NCBI GenBank assembly: GCA_963920665.1
Contig: OY987267.1
Location: 7,750,001 to 7,814,000 of the forward strand
Reading direction: 5' to 3'
Origin: Straminergon stramineum
Taxonomy: Eukaryota > Streptophyta > Bryopsida > Hypnales > Calliergonaceae
DNA: 64,000 nucleotides
Shown: positions 25,115 through 38,123 of the stretch, piece by piece
How the letters are laid out: each line of letters begins with the position of its first letter
How positions within the stretch are numbered: position 1 is the first letter of the stretch
Position numbers and translations under genes: made by a program
The notes under the pieces: model-generated
Database searches by the model: none
Told to the model about the DNA's origin: nothing
The model's input: only the letters and a program-made list of their open reading frames with translations

Positions 25115-25835
25115 GTTGTTTTGATATAGAAGTAGATAACAAGAATTCATATGCACATGACTTACTTTTTGCTACCTCATTAATCTATTTGATCCAACCT
25201 AATTTGATTTTAAATCTAAAAGTATAATATTTATTGAAATCAAGATAATCAAGTTTCATTTTTCAAAATATTTGGAATTTGTTTAACAATTGACAATGAG
25301 TCAATGACAACAAACATGATCAATTTGGGGGGATTCATTTCTTTTTTGTAGTTGAAGATTAGTGTAGTAATGATCTTGTAAGCATATGGTTCACAACAAA
25401 CATCATTGTGACACTACAAACATTCTAACATGGAATATCCAAACATTATGTAATTTTCAAATGTTGTGTACTATTTGAATATTATGTATGTAGGTTGGTC
25501 TAAATGAGTCATAGTTCCTAATCTCCTTCAAATTTGAATCAAATTTTCAAAAATGCAATGGAAATTAACAAAAGAATGCATTTGCAATTTGAAGATAGTT
25601 TAGCTCAAGCTCAAGAGAGAGCATAATTATGTGATTAAGTAAAAAATTTATTACCTATGTAATTAAAATTGAATATGATCTAACATGAATATATCATGCT
25701 CAATTGTAATTGTATGGCTTAGTAAAAAATTTGCTTAATGAAATATCACAGGATAAATGAGATTTTACATGATATATTGAAATTAGCAATTCTATGAGAA
25801 AGAATTTGATACAAGTAGCATATCACATATGCACA
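25115..25835. other. AT-rich spacer
   Basis: Downstream of the membrane-protein gene. Presumably holds its 3' untranslated region. No other feature is seen. Confidence 0.5.
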
Positions 25836-25976
25836 TTAACCCTGGAAAGATGTTGAGGCCAATAAGTGGTTGATGGATGACTTCCAAGATTATTATGAGA
25901 AATGAAGAATCCACAAATAGGATCATATTTGACATAGGACCTCAAGTGGTAACACATCTCATCTTTTTAGGGTTAA
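25836..25976. mobile_element. Short TTAA-bounded element, 141 bp
   Basis: Ends TTAACCCTGGAAAGATG and, inverted, TTAACCCTAAAAAGATG agree at 15 of 17 positions. It begins and ends at TTAA. The interior is non-coding. It is a minor family of the TTAACCC type. Confidence 0.6.
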
Positions 25977-26546
25977 GCTTATTGGGATATAAAATTTGTA
26001 ATGAAATTGTAAACACAACTAGAGATCTTTTACATTTTCTTCTACAACATTGTTTATTTTCAATATTTCTTTTTCAGCTATAATAACCAACTTAGAATAT
26101 TTTTCAAGTGACAAGCAATATTATACCAAAATATATCAGAAAATAATACAACAATTGGAATAGAAACTTCTAAATGTACAAATTCTTCAACATTATCTCC
26201 AATATTTTTGCTATTCTTAAATTATTCTAAGATATTACTAATAGAATGAATGAATTGTTGTCACATTGTAGCATAACAAATGTAAGAATGAAAATCTCTA
26301 CCGTTGAATAACATACAATGCAAATGACATAATAGGTAAACCCATCTCAGTTTGAAGACTAGAATATAGATTGCACTTTGCTCTCTGCATGAAAATCATT
26401 ACTTACTCCTCTTTGTACAGGGTCTCAATTACGGAGTATGATTTTGCCAAAAGACTTCGATACTGACGCTCACGCACAAGCGATCCTAAAAATCATGCTC
26501 AAGAGACTGGAAATTCATAACATTCAGACAATCAGCCTCCTTCACT
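25977..26546. other. ALG11 3' flank
   Basis: AT-rich to about 26400, then balanced. The last 100-150 bp before 26547 should be the ALG11 3' untranslated region (minus strand). Confidence 0.5.
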
Positions 26547-29500
26547 TCAGCCAGGCCCGATGATTTCAGCACGCCTCACCGCTTGCTCAAGAATGGGGCT
26601 GATAGCTTCCTTAAATGCTGAATCAAACTTCGATTCCGAGAACCGAGCAGCTCGAATTCTCGCTGCCTGTGCTATCTCTATCCTCTCATTTGCTGGCATT
26701 GTCACCACATGACACATAGCATCTGCAAACTCAGAGACACTGCTAGCCAAAAACCCTGTTTGGCGTCCTCCTTCACTGAGCAGAATATCAAGTTTTGGGC
26801 CTGCAGAATTGTGAGCTGCAACAAAACAGTGTCACTGTCAAACGCAATTACAACATTGGGAACTTTCAATATGAAATCAAATAGAGTATTTCTCTTCTCT
26901 AAGTTAGGGGATGATCAATTCAAGTCCCTTCGAAACAGAGCAAAAACGATGCAGCTCTTACCAATGGGAACAGCTCCTGCGGCCATATACTCCACCACAA
27001 CGATCCCGAAGTGTTCATCAGTCATGGTGTGCAGACCTGCGATTGCGCCCCCGAGCAACTTCACCAATTCCCTGAATTCCAGCAGGACATGCATTAATTT
27101 ATCACATATCACCAACGCAGGAATGTATTAGCATGCTTATCTTCCACAACAGCAGCAAGGCTGCTAAGAAATGAAGGTAAAATACAGGGATCAAAAGCGC
27201 AGGCACGCTCCAGAAGAAGTATGCCCTACGTGTCCAACCTACAATTAGAAATTCCACTTTGGGAAGGTAGTGACTTTCAGAACATATTTCTAATGACTAA
27301 CGAATACAATTTTTGTTACGTTCCTTGAAGAACACATTATGCTACTACAACGTGCATGGTTATTGCTAGTTCAAAAACAAAAGTAAATATACTTAATAAG
27401 CTCTGATAATTTACTAAATCACGATAGATTATATGATTCAAATCACCCTCCGAAGCGCACTGAAGTAACGTTCGTGAAAGATTAGTGTATCAGGAAATCG
27501 ATTACTAAGAAATTGACGAGCTTCCATCAGAAATTGATGCCACTTACGTATAAGGCACGTTGAGGCAGAAATCCACGTTCTGCTCCAAGCCCCGTTCTTG
27601 ACATTTCAGTCTCAAGGACGACACTCTTTCATCATCTTCCTGATTACGACAGCTTCCAACCAGCTTCAAACGTGCCTCTGTATTATGAAGAGAAAGCTGC
27701 TCTAGTACCGAAGCAAACGCTTCTAGCTGCAGCTCATGTGCCTGCATCAGACGCGGCATAGAACAGATGTGAAACTGCTCTAAACAATGGATTTGGAACC
27801 CTTTTCCTAAAATCCGGGGAACATAATGTAGACTTCTGAAATGCCACATATAGAAATACGTTCAACACTTTCAAGTTTACACTGCTGAAAGGGATTTCAA
27901 GGTTACCGGAGAGCTTTGGCAAACATACTGCTTACCTTCTCTGGGCGAAACTGAGCAACAGATATGATGTACGGATTCTGTGATGGTCGTTCCAGTGGAA
28001 GCGCCTGCTTGCCCAGAGAGTATGCAACAGTCAACACGTCTGCAAGCCAATAGCGCACACTGACCTCAATCCCCTACGCCCTCCATTAAAATACTTGAGA
28101 CTTTCAATTGGCAGCATTCCTGCTAGCCAGATGTTCAGCTTTCCAACTTGCTCCACAACTCCTAAGATACACTTTAACGGTAGCCAGGCTCCCGATTGAC
28201 ATGAGGGTCAGGTTCTCCAAACATCAAAGGCTCTCATGCTATATGCCAGCCGACACTCGTAACAACATAGCTGGAATGATTGGCATACCCAAGTTGAGTA
28301 AGAAAGTTGCCAAGGATACCTGGAGTGACAGTGTATCACAAGGTGGGTATACTAAGAAAGTACGATTAGGTCTTCTCCAGATGGCGTTGATATGACCTCG
28401 TGTCCACGATGAATTCACCAATACTATGTGCGCACATCGCCCTGCTAGTCCATAAAGCTGAGCTACTATTCTGTAGTACAAAACCTTCATCGACGATAGA
28501 AAGATGCTGCAAATTCAAGGACAAGAAAATTACGTTCACGAAGCACGACTCCAATCATGAGCAGCACAAATCTCCAGAATTTCGCCAAATACCCTACATT
28601 TCAAGTAACTTTGTGATGAGAACCAAAAGGCAGGTCAGAGAAATTAACAGATATCACCTACCTGCGAGAAATTCGAATATCATTGTTATAAAGAGATGCC
28701 CGGCTACGGACTCGCTCTAGCATATCCGTGCTGATCGTCGGGTAGTGAGTGTAACACACTACGAAAGACCCCGCCGCTCGTGCAAGTACGTAGGTAAATG
28801 CATAGCCACTGGTATCCAGAAACACTAAAGGAGTTAATTTGGTCAATGCTTCCCATGCCAGTATCATAGAGCCCAAGCTCTGCCCTATGATTGTGAAACG
28901 GGGATAAGTCTTCGCCTCTACCCAATTCCTCCTTTCCAACTTCACCACCTACAACAACACACTCCATGGGTTAGTCAAATATGCGTGGAGTATTACTTAC
29001 ATGAAAATACCGAAAAGGATAAGGACATGAGGCAAAAGATGCCGTCTCCTAATTCGAACCCAGCTAAACAGTAATTCATCTATTCATGCACTTGGTTGGA
29101 CTTATTAGTGAGTGGTGTAATAATAACTTGGCCAATTGCCGATGCTCACTGGTTTTTGAATATAAACGGAATAACTTACTGTCAGTTCTAAGGGTCTCGA
29201 ACCTTCCATTTTGAAATTACAGAAGAATTTCATACATATAGATAAAATTCTGATCTCAACAGATTTGGCCTTCGTACCCAAAGTGGGACAGCTGCAAACT
29301 TGGAAAATTCATAACTAATTCCAAAAATATCCAAAAAATATGAAGCAACTTGGGTTAGATGCAGCTTCCATTATTCATTGAAGGAGAATTTACAGACAAA
29401 TGTTTCCAGCGGGCAGGTCTCCAAAATTAGCGACCATCTAATAAATGAGCACCTTCAATCCTAATCCAATTCATAAACTACAATTGCGGAACCCCAGAAG

Positions 29501-29892
29501 AGAAGTGCAATTGAAAATAACCAGGCTGCATCCAATTCCAATCTCAAAAACCTAATTCACAGAATTTCAGTGTTGCAAAGAAGGTAGAGTACCTGAGGCG
29601 GCTTCCTAAGCTTGACCCCGAAGCGATCCAGAGCTCGCGCAGCCAGCGACTGCGGCGTGGCAGGATCGCCCGTGTACACGACGACGTCCAATTCGGGTGC
29701 AATGTCCTGGATGGCGCGCACGGCACACCACAGGACGCGCTCGCCTCCGCCTCCATCGTTGGTGTAGGGGTGGAAAAACGCCACCACGGGCTTCACGGAT
29801 CTTCTGGCCCGCGCTGCTGCCTGCCAAAGCACCACCAGAAAGAGTAGCGCCGCGCCCACGGCTGCCGACAGCAGCCATCGCCACAGCTGCAT
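26547..29892 (-). CDS. ALG11: GDP-Man:Man3GlcNAc2-PP-dolichol alpha-1,2-mannosyltransferase
   Basis: Seven exons in coding order: 29892-29593, 28948-28662, 28506-28320, 28004-27936, 27741-27548, 27071-26962, 26815-26547. They total 1416 nt, giving 471 residues, close to the plant enzyme. ALG11 adds the fourth and fifth mannoses to the lipid-linked oligosaccharide on the cytosolic face of the ER. Residues about 6-26 are a membrane anchor ([18 protein letters not shown]). Family signatures follow: [71 protein letters not shown] and, near residue 365, [19 protein letters not shown]. The last holds the EX7E-type region of GT4 glycosyltransferases. The ATG at 29892 puts the anchor at the N-terminus; an in-frame ATG at 29971 would add 26 residues. 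The Arabidopsis counterpart is LEW3. Confidence 0.95.
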
Positions 29893-30151
29893 TGCGCAGC
29901 CCCCGACCTGCACGACCGCTCTCCGCCTGCACAACAAAACAGTCGTCTTCGTCGTCTGCCTGGAGTCCATTCGCACTGACTCCCTCGACAAAGCCACTTT
30001 CGCCACTTTTACTTTATCGAAGCTTGACAGTGCTTTCGTGACTTCGTTTTCACTCTCCACTTTTGGGTATTTCTGGTTTCGTTGATTTTTCATTGATTGT
30101 GCGTTTGGACGGAAGGGAAGGACCGACACTTTGCATCGACAGAAGAAGCAA
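29893..30151 (-). promoter_or_regulatory. ALG11 promoter and leader region
   Basis: A balanced-composition segment directly upstream of the ALG11 start. The reading frame is open upstream to about 30156. The region is shortened on its distal side by a MITE at 30152. Confidence 0.45.
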
Positions 30152-30343
30152 TACACTGAATAGGGGTATTAAGGGGACCCATACTAATTAATCGAAATTC
30201 CACACTAAATAAATATCTACCTTCATTGTACATCAATAGTTATTGGAGTGTCTGGGTGATGTACATCATGTTTCAAACATCTACAATTTTCTAGAATTAG
30301 TCCCTTTAATTTTTTGGTCCCTTTAATATCCCTATTCAGTGTA
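30152..30343. mobile_element. 192-bp MITE upstream of ALG11
   Basis: The left end is TACACTGAATAGGGGTATTA. The right end, read inverted, is TACACTGAATAGGGATATTA, continuing with GGGACC. The repeats run for about 28 bp with few mismatches. It is flanked by or begins with TA. It is non-coding and lies about 260 bp upstream of the ALG11 ATG. The CACTG terminus could also hint at a CACTA-type element. Confidence 0.8.
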
Positions 30344-31900
30344 GCTTTTGATTGTGATCCCTTGAGATTCTTCAGATTCTTGCCTTAAATGTTTTGTTTC
30401 TATTCATGAGAGTGTAGGATTGCTTTCAGTTACATCTAAGAGCCTCTTGCCATGTAAATTGGGCTGGCCAAGTTCCCCGGGATGCTACAGTGTCAAAAAA
30501 GAAATTGTACTACTATGTGGAGCCGGTGGGTGGGGAGAGATTGAGTGAAAATTTGACACGTAATGATTTCCATCAAGTTGACCAAACTTCACCAATGGGC
30601 TTGTCCACCGATCATCGATGAACCTTGCAATCCAACTTCTTTGCTCACCGAGGCCGGCAAGACAATCGGTGGTCACTTCTTGTCTTTTAGCGCTTTTTCT
30701 ACTAGCCCGACTCACATGGCAAGAGGCCTTAATTTCGCTAACAATGTGAGCATCATGGTAGTCAACTAATTTCTTGTGGACAAAAGAACTTAGCCAACTT
30801 GACACAAGAAGTATAGCTTGGCAACTTCAATTGACAAATACAACCAATCAATACTTTGGTTGCTAGGGCAATGTTAGTGGACTTGAAGCTCTCATACATA
30901 TGAATGCATAAGATAAGTGCACTTATTTGTGACCCCTTTCTAAAAATTGGCCCCTACAAATCTTTGCCTCAATTGCTCCACCTCTATTCTTAAAGTCAAG
31001 GATCACTTTTAGATAAATCTATTTTTGGCACTTTGATAACTCATAGTTTATCTATAAGGTATCTAAGAAAATGTATGAGAGGAGAGCATCTAGAATGCTA
31101 TTTTGACATAGCCTCTCCTAGTATAATTTCTTGTCTTTGATCATTTCTTTGTCTTCTTCTTTTCAATGTTTTTATTAGCCCACCTTGACCCCTAATAATT
31201 CTTGGTAGAAAGGGAGGCAAATATAGATTTGGAGGTTTCTATCCAATCTCCCAATTTGAACTTTATACTATATGCCTCTCCCCTATGCACTCTACATATC
31301 CTAACTAGGGTTTGTTGTTTGTCCAAGGTCACTTGAGCCATTTTACATGAAATTACCATAAATCTTTTATAGTAATATACTTGTAGGACAAGTTCAGTAG
31401 AAAACCATTCTAAACATAGATGTCTAGATTTGGGGAAATTATTTTTTTCAAAATTATTTTCAAAATAATATTTTGTATGGAAAACAAAACAAAACTAGTG
31501 TTGCGTGATATTTCTATTAGTAGCATCCGCCCACCTCGTGTTTTTTACAAAAATGTGTCAATCCTGCCTTCAGGAGGCTCGGTAGTAGGGTTGGTTCCTT
31601 GTAACTGCTACGGAGTATAAGCTAAGTATCACTCTCATGTGCGGCGAGTACATCTAAGCTTAATGCTCTCTGCATCGTCAGCTGTGCTCAAGCTAGTGCT
31701 CTAGCTTCTCAAGCTTCTCAGTGTTGAAAGCTATGAAAGCTTCGAAGTGTGATACCTGCGGCTTCTGTAAGTTGTAACACAATTCTGTGCACGTGGTTGC
31801 ATCCCGCATCCGCCCTTAAGATCAACCAATTTGTCACATTGCCTGCGTCGCATTTTCATCTCCAAAGGGATTTGCAGAATTGGAATAAGAAGGTGGAGCG
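30344..31900. other. Spacer and HPRT upstream region
   Basis: AT-rich spacer to about 31550, followed by balanced DNA that probably holds the promoter and leader of the phosphoribosyltransferase gene. No gene is seen. Several short frames have no recognisable content. Confidence 0.55.
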
Positions 31901-33791
31901 ATGGTTGGAAAGATGAAAATGGAGGGCGAGATGCTGGAGAGCGTGTTGTGGGGGTCGCATGAGATTCAAGCTCGCGTTGCCGAGCTCGGACGCGCGATCC
32001 AGAATGACTTCCAGGGACGTCCAGTTGTGATTCTCGGGGTAAGAATTACACTCTGCTCTCCTTCTCCTTTCCACAGGATTTTCTGGATGATTCAAGGTCC
32101 ATGGTCAGTGAGGGCTCTTGCTGCGAGGTTTTTTTTAGGATTTACGGATTAGGGTTGGTAGGTTTTATGTGCTTTCTGCTCCAGTGCTTTTTCCAGTCTT
32201 TGCAGGGGGAATACCGATTCACTTCCCAAGCAGAATCTTGACGGCACGGATGCGTTTTGTGGCAAGGTTTTAGGGTCTAAGGATTAGGGGTTAAGGTCTG
32301 TCGTTCTTTTTGCTCCTCATTCTGCTTTCCCCAGCACTTCTGGGATCTTTGTAGGAGGAAGAATAATGCTCTTTCCAGGCAGAACTTTGACGGTTTTATG
32401 TGGAGGCTATTAAAGGGACTTGATCAATTTCTCTGCTTTTGGTGCACATCCAGATCAATCAAGTTGGTTTCCTGTTGGTCTTTGCTGCAGGTGGCAACAG
32501 GGGCGTTCATGTTTTTGGCAGACTTGGTACGACATATTGGACTTCCTTTGCAGGTTGACTTTGTTCGGGTTCAATCATATGGGAATGACACCAAGACTTC
32601 GGGTGTGGCCACCATCGCGACCGACTGTAAAGTGAATCTGGAAGACAAGCATATTATTGTGGTATGTCGCCAACTTACCACTATGGTAGACATACATTGA
32701 CTGCACACTTTCCCTACTGCATACACTAAGTGCATACCTACTGTTTAAAAGGATTGTAAGAAAACTTATTCACATTTTAAAAATTGCAAAGCGATGCACT
32801 TGTTTTAATGAACTTTTTGGATATTCATCACTAAATGCATCGTAATTCACAAGATACTAGTAATTCTTGAGCTAATTTTCTGGTGTAAGGTTTAAGACTC
32901 AATCATCAATATGCGCACTGTAACCTTGGCTTCCTTGCAATGTGGCGTGCTGCCAGGTGGAGGATATAATAGACACCGGTATCACTCTTGCCAAGTTGAT
33001 GAGCCATCTCGACTCCAAAGGAGCGGCCTCTGTTTCAGTGTGCGTGCTGCTTGACAAAGTTTCCCGCCGTGTAGTACCTCTTAAGCTTTCAGGCATGGGA
33101 AAATCCTACGTGGGGTTTGAGGTACAAACAGTCAAGCTTTACCTCTTCTTCTTTTGGAACCTAGAGGAGAAATTGCAGTCATGAGCTCTTTCCTCAAATG
33201 TAATAGGCTTTGATGTTAGAAAATTGAGAGGCATATCTGAGACTATAATGGACAAGATAATGCTCGAGAGCCAGGAGACGGTGGAGGTTTATTGGACATA
33301 ATGCCAAGTTATTTCTTTGAATCTCGAATTTGGACTACACTTTGGACTAGATCATGCTTGAGAGCCAGGAGACTCGAGCATTATCAGACTTGCCAAGTCG
33401 CTTCACTCTACCTAAAAGTTCATATTTGTAAATTCTGGATGATCTGCGTTTTTTGCTGATCTAGGGTCTCACAATGAGCAGAAAGATTAGGTTACAGTCC
33501 TCCATAGACTAGCCAATGAGTTAGTGACAACATATTCTTGAACTTGGTATCATGCTTTCAGAGCATGGTGTGCGAGATTCTTTCTATAGAGTTTCAATTT
33601 TGTGTGTTACTAGTATCAATCTTCGATGAATGTGGTTTTTAGCACGCCATCCAGGCTCACTCTTTTTCTTTTCTTGTTGGCAGTGTCCAGATTATTTTGT
33701 AGTTGGTTATGGAATGGACTTTGCGGAACGATTCCGCAGTCTTCCCTGCATAGGAGTGCTGAAGCCGGAGGTTTACCAAGAAGCCTCATAA
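31901..33791 (+). CDS. HGPT: Hypoxanthine-guanine phosphoribosyltransferase
   Basis: Four exons: 31901-32038, 32491-32661, 32957-33121, 33684-33791. They total 582 nt, giving 193 residues, near the usual plant length. The enzyme converts hypoxanthine or guanine plus PRPP to IMP or GMP in purine salvage. Signatures: [19 protein letters not shown] (about 40-58), the flexible-loop region [14 protein letters not shown] (about 71-84), the PRPP-binding loop [10 protein letters not shown] (104-113) with its two acidic residues, LLDKVSRRV, and [18 protein letters not shown] near the C-terminus. All are intact. Exon 3 begins exactly at the PRPP loop. Intron 3 (562 bp) contains a 31-bp direct repeat (33249-33279 and 33343-33373, 28 of 31 identical). 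Confidence 0.95.
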
Positions 33792-34281
33792 CTGAATTGA
33801 GCGTTGATAACTGTGGACTCTGCGGCAACCATCCCCAAACCGACTGAAATGGGCTGTCAGAAATGAACCGATCGACTCCCTTTCCCAATTTTGTTATGCA
33901 GGTTCAGTGGTTTTGATGAGCTTTGGCATGTCACGGTAGATAAGGAGAGGACCTATCTTTCGTAGTTGCAATTCATTGATTTATTTCTCAGCGTTCTCAT
34001 GAAGGACTGGTATTCTTGTGAACCAACTTATATTTCCATTGCATCTCTTTGAGTTGCTAATCGTGGAGAGTGGGTCCAGTTTATTCTCGAGTACCGTTAT
34101 TAGTGGTATGGCACTTTTTGAGAACAGTATCGAGTCAAGTAAGAGGTATTTAGATCAAAATCATGCCAGATTTCAGCAAATCAACTGAAACGAATCATTT
34201 GACATATTCTCTTGTAGCAGAAATGAGAACGTCACAGTGACATCTTTGTCATTCATTGATTTGAATAGAGATCAACCTCTA
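33792..34281. other. HPRT 3' region
   Basis: Probably contains the 3' untranslated region. No separate gene is seen. Ends at a TTAA-bounded transposon. Confidence 0.5.
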
Positions 34282-34938
34282 TTAACCCCTAAATACCCAA
34301 GGCTTGTTTGGAGCTTCTTGAAATTTGCTCTAAATTGATCTAAATTGAAAAAAAAGTTTCATAATTTTCATAATTTGTATTAATTTCTTTTGAATTGGAA
34401 CTGTACAAATTCAAACTAGACATGTTTGAGATCACATAGGAAAAGAAAACATAACAAGATCACTTACATATTGAAAGATTATAACGTTTGATCATGAAGG
34501 TGTTAAAACTATGAAAAAATTTCATTTCTCTTTTTGCATGTCAACTCTAAAAAGCTGGTCACTAAAAAAATATGAGGTTATAGGGCCTAGCATGCACAAC
34601 CCCAATCAATTTATGTTTTTTCAAAATTTATTCTACAATTTTGTTAAATGGATTTCTAATGTGATTTTTCCTCCAAGATCTAGAGTATTTGAGGTTCATT
34701 TCCAAGAGCCCTCGACACTACAGGAAGTCAAGATTGCAACGGGCACCCTTGCACAAAATCTTAAATAGAAAAATCAAAATCCTTCATTTTCAAGATTGGC
34801 TTTTTGATCCTAAAACTAGACTTCAAAAAGAGTTCTCCAAAAATTTAAACTATCAATAATAGTGATTTGGTTTAGTTTTACGTAACTTCAAAGTTTTCGA
34901 AACACCGGAATTTGGCGCCTCAGGCATTTAGAGATTAA
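34282..34938. mobile_element. TTAA-bounded transposon, 657 bp
   Basis: The left end is TTAACCCCTAAATACCCAAG. The right end is mutated (CATTTAGAGATTAA). It is homologous along its length to the copy at 23290-23934. It is non-coding; the short open frame at 34511-34768 is an accident of the repeat sequence. Confidence 0.83.
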
Positions 34939-35770
34939 AGTAGGAAGTCTATAAAGTGTTCTAAAAGTGTCCACCAATGTTCTAAATTTGTACATTTTTC
35001 TTTCTCACAATGCCAACAATGTACAAATAGTGTATATTTCAGGAGGTGGTTCAGGAGGTGGATGCTTTTAGTGACCATTGCATTTCATCTTTAAAAATTT
35101 ATAACTCAGGTAACCATGGTCATTCATGATCCTCTCCCCAATCTTGAGCCCTGCTTCTGAATACATTCTTAACTTGTTCATAATCCAATTAAAGTGGATT
35201 CCACTCATCCTTTGGAATCCTATTTTGTGAAGAACTTTTAGACAAGTCTAGAGACACTAATAGGTGCCTATTTATCTTTAAATTGTTTAGGTGACACTTT
35301 ATAGAAAAAATTTTAAAAACAATTTTAAGATCATTTTTTTCCAAAAGGCTAATCAATACAAATTAATCAATTATGACTCCTAATGTAGGGACAATTTCTT
35401 AAAGAATTGGGAATGGTTTTAATTACCTTAATTCCACAAAGCTCCAAAAAATATGAAATGACTTAAATTAGTTGTCAATTCCATTTGTTTTTCAAGGAAA
35501 ATATACTAAAATAATTCAAGAAGTTTATCCTCCCCAAATTAATCTCCAACTCTTAGATGGGCACTTTATGGACCTCCTACCTTATTTCAGTTATGTGTTT
35601 GCAAGTCACAAAACACCTATCATTTACTATGACTACTTGTAATTTGTCTAATTTTTTCAAAAAGTCTAATGGTATGTTCACACTTGGTGTTAGGGGTGTT
35701 GTTTGCAACATGAATCTAGACCAAAATTAGGTCTAAGTTTTCTCCTAAGACCCTTAGTAACAATACTCTT
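34939..35770. other. AT-rich spacer
   Basis: No coding signal or inverted-repeat boundary recognised between the two flanking transposons. Confidence 0.5.
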
Positions 35771-36375
35771 TTAACCCCTAAAGGACTGGGGGTGTTTGAG
35801 CAAAGCCCTTGTTTTCTTGACTAGCTCTTGTAACAAGCATAATTTCTCAAATGTGTGATATGATTTTGATAATTGCCACCATTGAAATGAAAGAAGATTT
35901 ATGTAGCTTTCTAGAGAAAAAAAGATCAACAAAATCGCACAATTTTTGAGAAAATGCTATTGTTGACAAAATTGATGAAAGATATTCAATTCGGCGGAAC
36001 TTTGTACATGTGTTGAAATAGGAATGTTGAAATCGGAATGCTCAAAAGTGATCCAAAAACTCTGATTTTTTTTCCACAAGTACATATCATCATGATTTAG
36101 ATGAGTAATTGTTTTCAAATCATTTTGAGGTGTAGAAAAAAAAAGAAATGAACATGTGAAGTGATAGCCCAAAGTACCTTTCCTATTCTCAAAAAAATCA
36201 CTAATAATCACTCACTCAATCATTTCTCAATCAGATTGTACCAATGGATTTAGCAAAAAAATTTATCTAAGGTCTCTTTGTTGGTCAAAGACTATTAATG
36301 AGGTTCACAATCCAAATTTTCTACAAATGTAGTTGTAGAAGCCATGTGGTGACCTTATGGTCCTTTAGGGGTTAA
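35771..36375. mobile_element. TTAA-bounded transposon, 605 bp
   Basis: The left end is TTAACCCCTAAAGGACTGGG and the right end ATGGTCCTTTAGGGGTTAA. It appears to be the longer form of the 79-bp element at 19688. The interior is non-coding. Confidence 0.82.
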
Positions 36376-38123
36376 CACCAAATGCAAACACAACAATATT
36401 AGAATGTGAGCCCAAGAATGCAAGCTTGTGAACATTGAGCTTACATTATAGGTACCTACAATATAAATATCACACACTACAGGTGTATGTATCATAAACA
36501 CCTATAACATAAATGTGTAGTATTATAGGCTTATGGGCTCACACTCCTATGCTTACATAATAGCAACCCTCATGCAAACATACCATAAATATGACTTTAA
36601 GAATGGTAATGGGATTCCTACCTCCACTATCCCCCCATAATTGATATCAACAATTGATTAAAAAACTCGAATTCTTTGAAACTAACCATGTTCACAACTT
36701 CAAGCAATCCTTCTCATGTAATTCAGAGTACCATTATATGTGGAGTATGTTCAGGCACAAGAAAAACAGTGTAAGTGGAACACAATCTCAATATATTGTT
36801 ACTACTAAATCTAATCTCAGGGTTCAAAAATTATTTTCTTTGTTTACTGAAATAGCTTCACAAATACATTATCTCCTCATCTCACGCCAGTAGTCCTATG
36901 TGAACAACGACTATACTACGTTAGCTTTAACTACGGTGGAGAACGTGTGTGCAAATAGAAAGTGCTAGTTCATCTCACACCACAATCAAGGGAATCTCAC
37001 CTCGCATTATTCAATACACAATAATCAAGGGAACCTCACCTCACACATTTATCAATACAATATGGTCAAACACAACAATCCAAGAAAATCCGCTGCAGGG
37101 AATCAGTACAATCCCGTCTCACACAACAGTAAATACAATCTCGTCTCACACAACGAGCATTACAGTCACGTACGTAGTATTATGTAGTGTACAGAAACTG
37201 CTATATGAGTGCGGTCCACACACAGCAATGGGAAAGTGACATATATGCAGACATGAAAAACATGTGACAGCACTTGGCTCCTTTAAAAGGGTGTGACAGG
37301 CTCTGCAACGCACCTAGAATAATATACATATAAAGACTCTCTAAGACACGACAAGCAGGCTCATGGACTCCAAGGCAATGGGAGATGGAGCATAGCAGAC
37401 GGAGAGGGTTTCAACAGACTAGATGTGAATATTCTAAAAACAGGAGAAAAATGACGCAGTCAAGGGGGAGGAAATACATGTCTTCCCAGAACTGAGACAA
37501 CTTCCATATCACCTTCCAATCCTCCAGCATTTGCACCTCATCTTCGAAATACACCATAGAAATGTTGAAACCTGTGAGGATTCCATTGCATCAACTCAGT
37601 ATCAACATATTCCATAACTTGGCCCTCTCCTGATCACAACAGTAAGATAAATGACTCAGCTAGGCACTCAAAGTGACTCCTGTCCTACATCTAATGGGAG
37701 AAAAACACTGTCCAAAAATCTAAAAACACTGTCCAAAAATCTAAAAACACTGTCCAAAAATCTAAAAACACGGTCAAAAATGAATTACTCCAAGTCAATG
37801 AGGATTGCAAGATGTTCCCATATTCCTGTTTCATGATCAAACTAAACATATAATTCCCATGCTTAAAAAGACCTTAGAGCATCACCTGCTTGAGTGTAGA
37901 CCTCCAATATGCTGGAAAACCCGTTCATAAGCCCTCAGGGTGAGCTCCTACCAGAGTAAGCAACGTCCACCGAGTCAACATGTAAGACCACATGTTTGAA
38001 ATGAATCATTTTTATGGCCCCTAGATTCCAGAAATCTCCGAAACTGACACAGATCCCCAACATCAGCGGTGTTCAAGACTGCTCAGCCATGTCGAATATG
38101 GAGTGTCCTGGTGTTGATCAAGG
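36376..38123. other. Spacer and RKP 3' flank
   Basis: AT-rich spacer, then mixed sequence. At about 36960-37190 there are loosely repeated CACAACAATC / CTCACCTC stretches. At 37701-37781 a 21-bp unit is repeated about four times. The final segment probably includes the RKP 3' untranslated region (minus strand). No gene is seen. Confidence 0.5.
37701..37781. repeat. 21-bp tandem repeat, about 3.8 copies
   Basis: The unit AAAAACACTGTCCAAAAATC plus one T repeats at 37701, 37722 and 37743, with a partial fourth copy. It creates a short fake repetitive reading frame on the plus strand. Probably a minisatellite. Confidence 0.85.

Noticed and set aside
25877..26083. 68-residue hydrophobic open frame
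   Set aside because: It overlaps the small TTAA element at 25836-25976 and has no splice or domain support.
29020..29110. tRNA-like TTCGAACCC motif
   Set aside because: The T-arm stem does not pair and no acceptor or anticodon arm can be formed.
34511..34768. 85-residue open frame in a transposon
   Set aside because: The matching region of the sister copy at 23290 is not open in the same frame, so this is not a conserved protein.
37651..37836. Repetitive peptide with KNLKTLS units
   Set aside because: It results from the 21-bp tandem repeat and has no other coding support.
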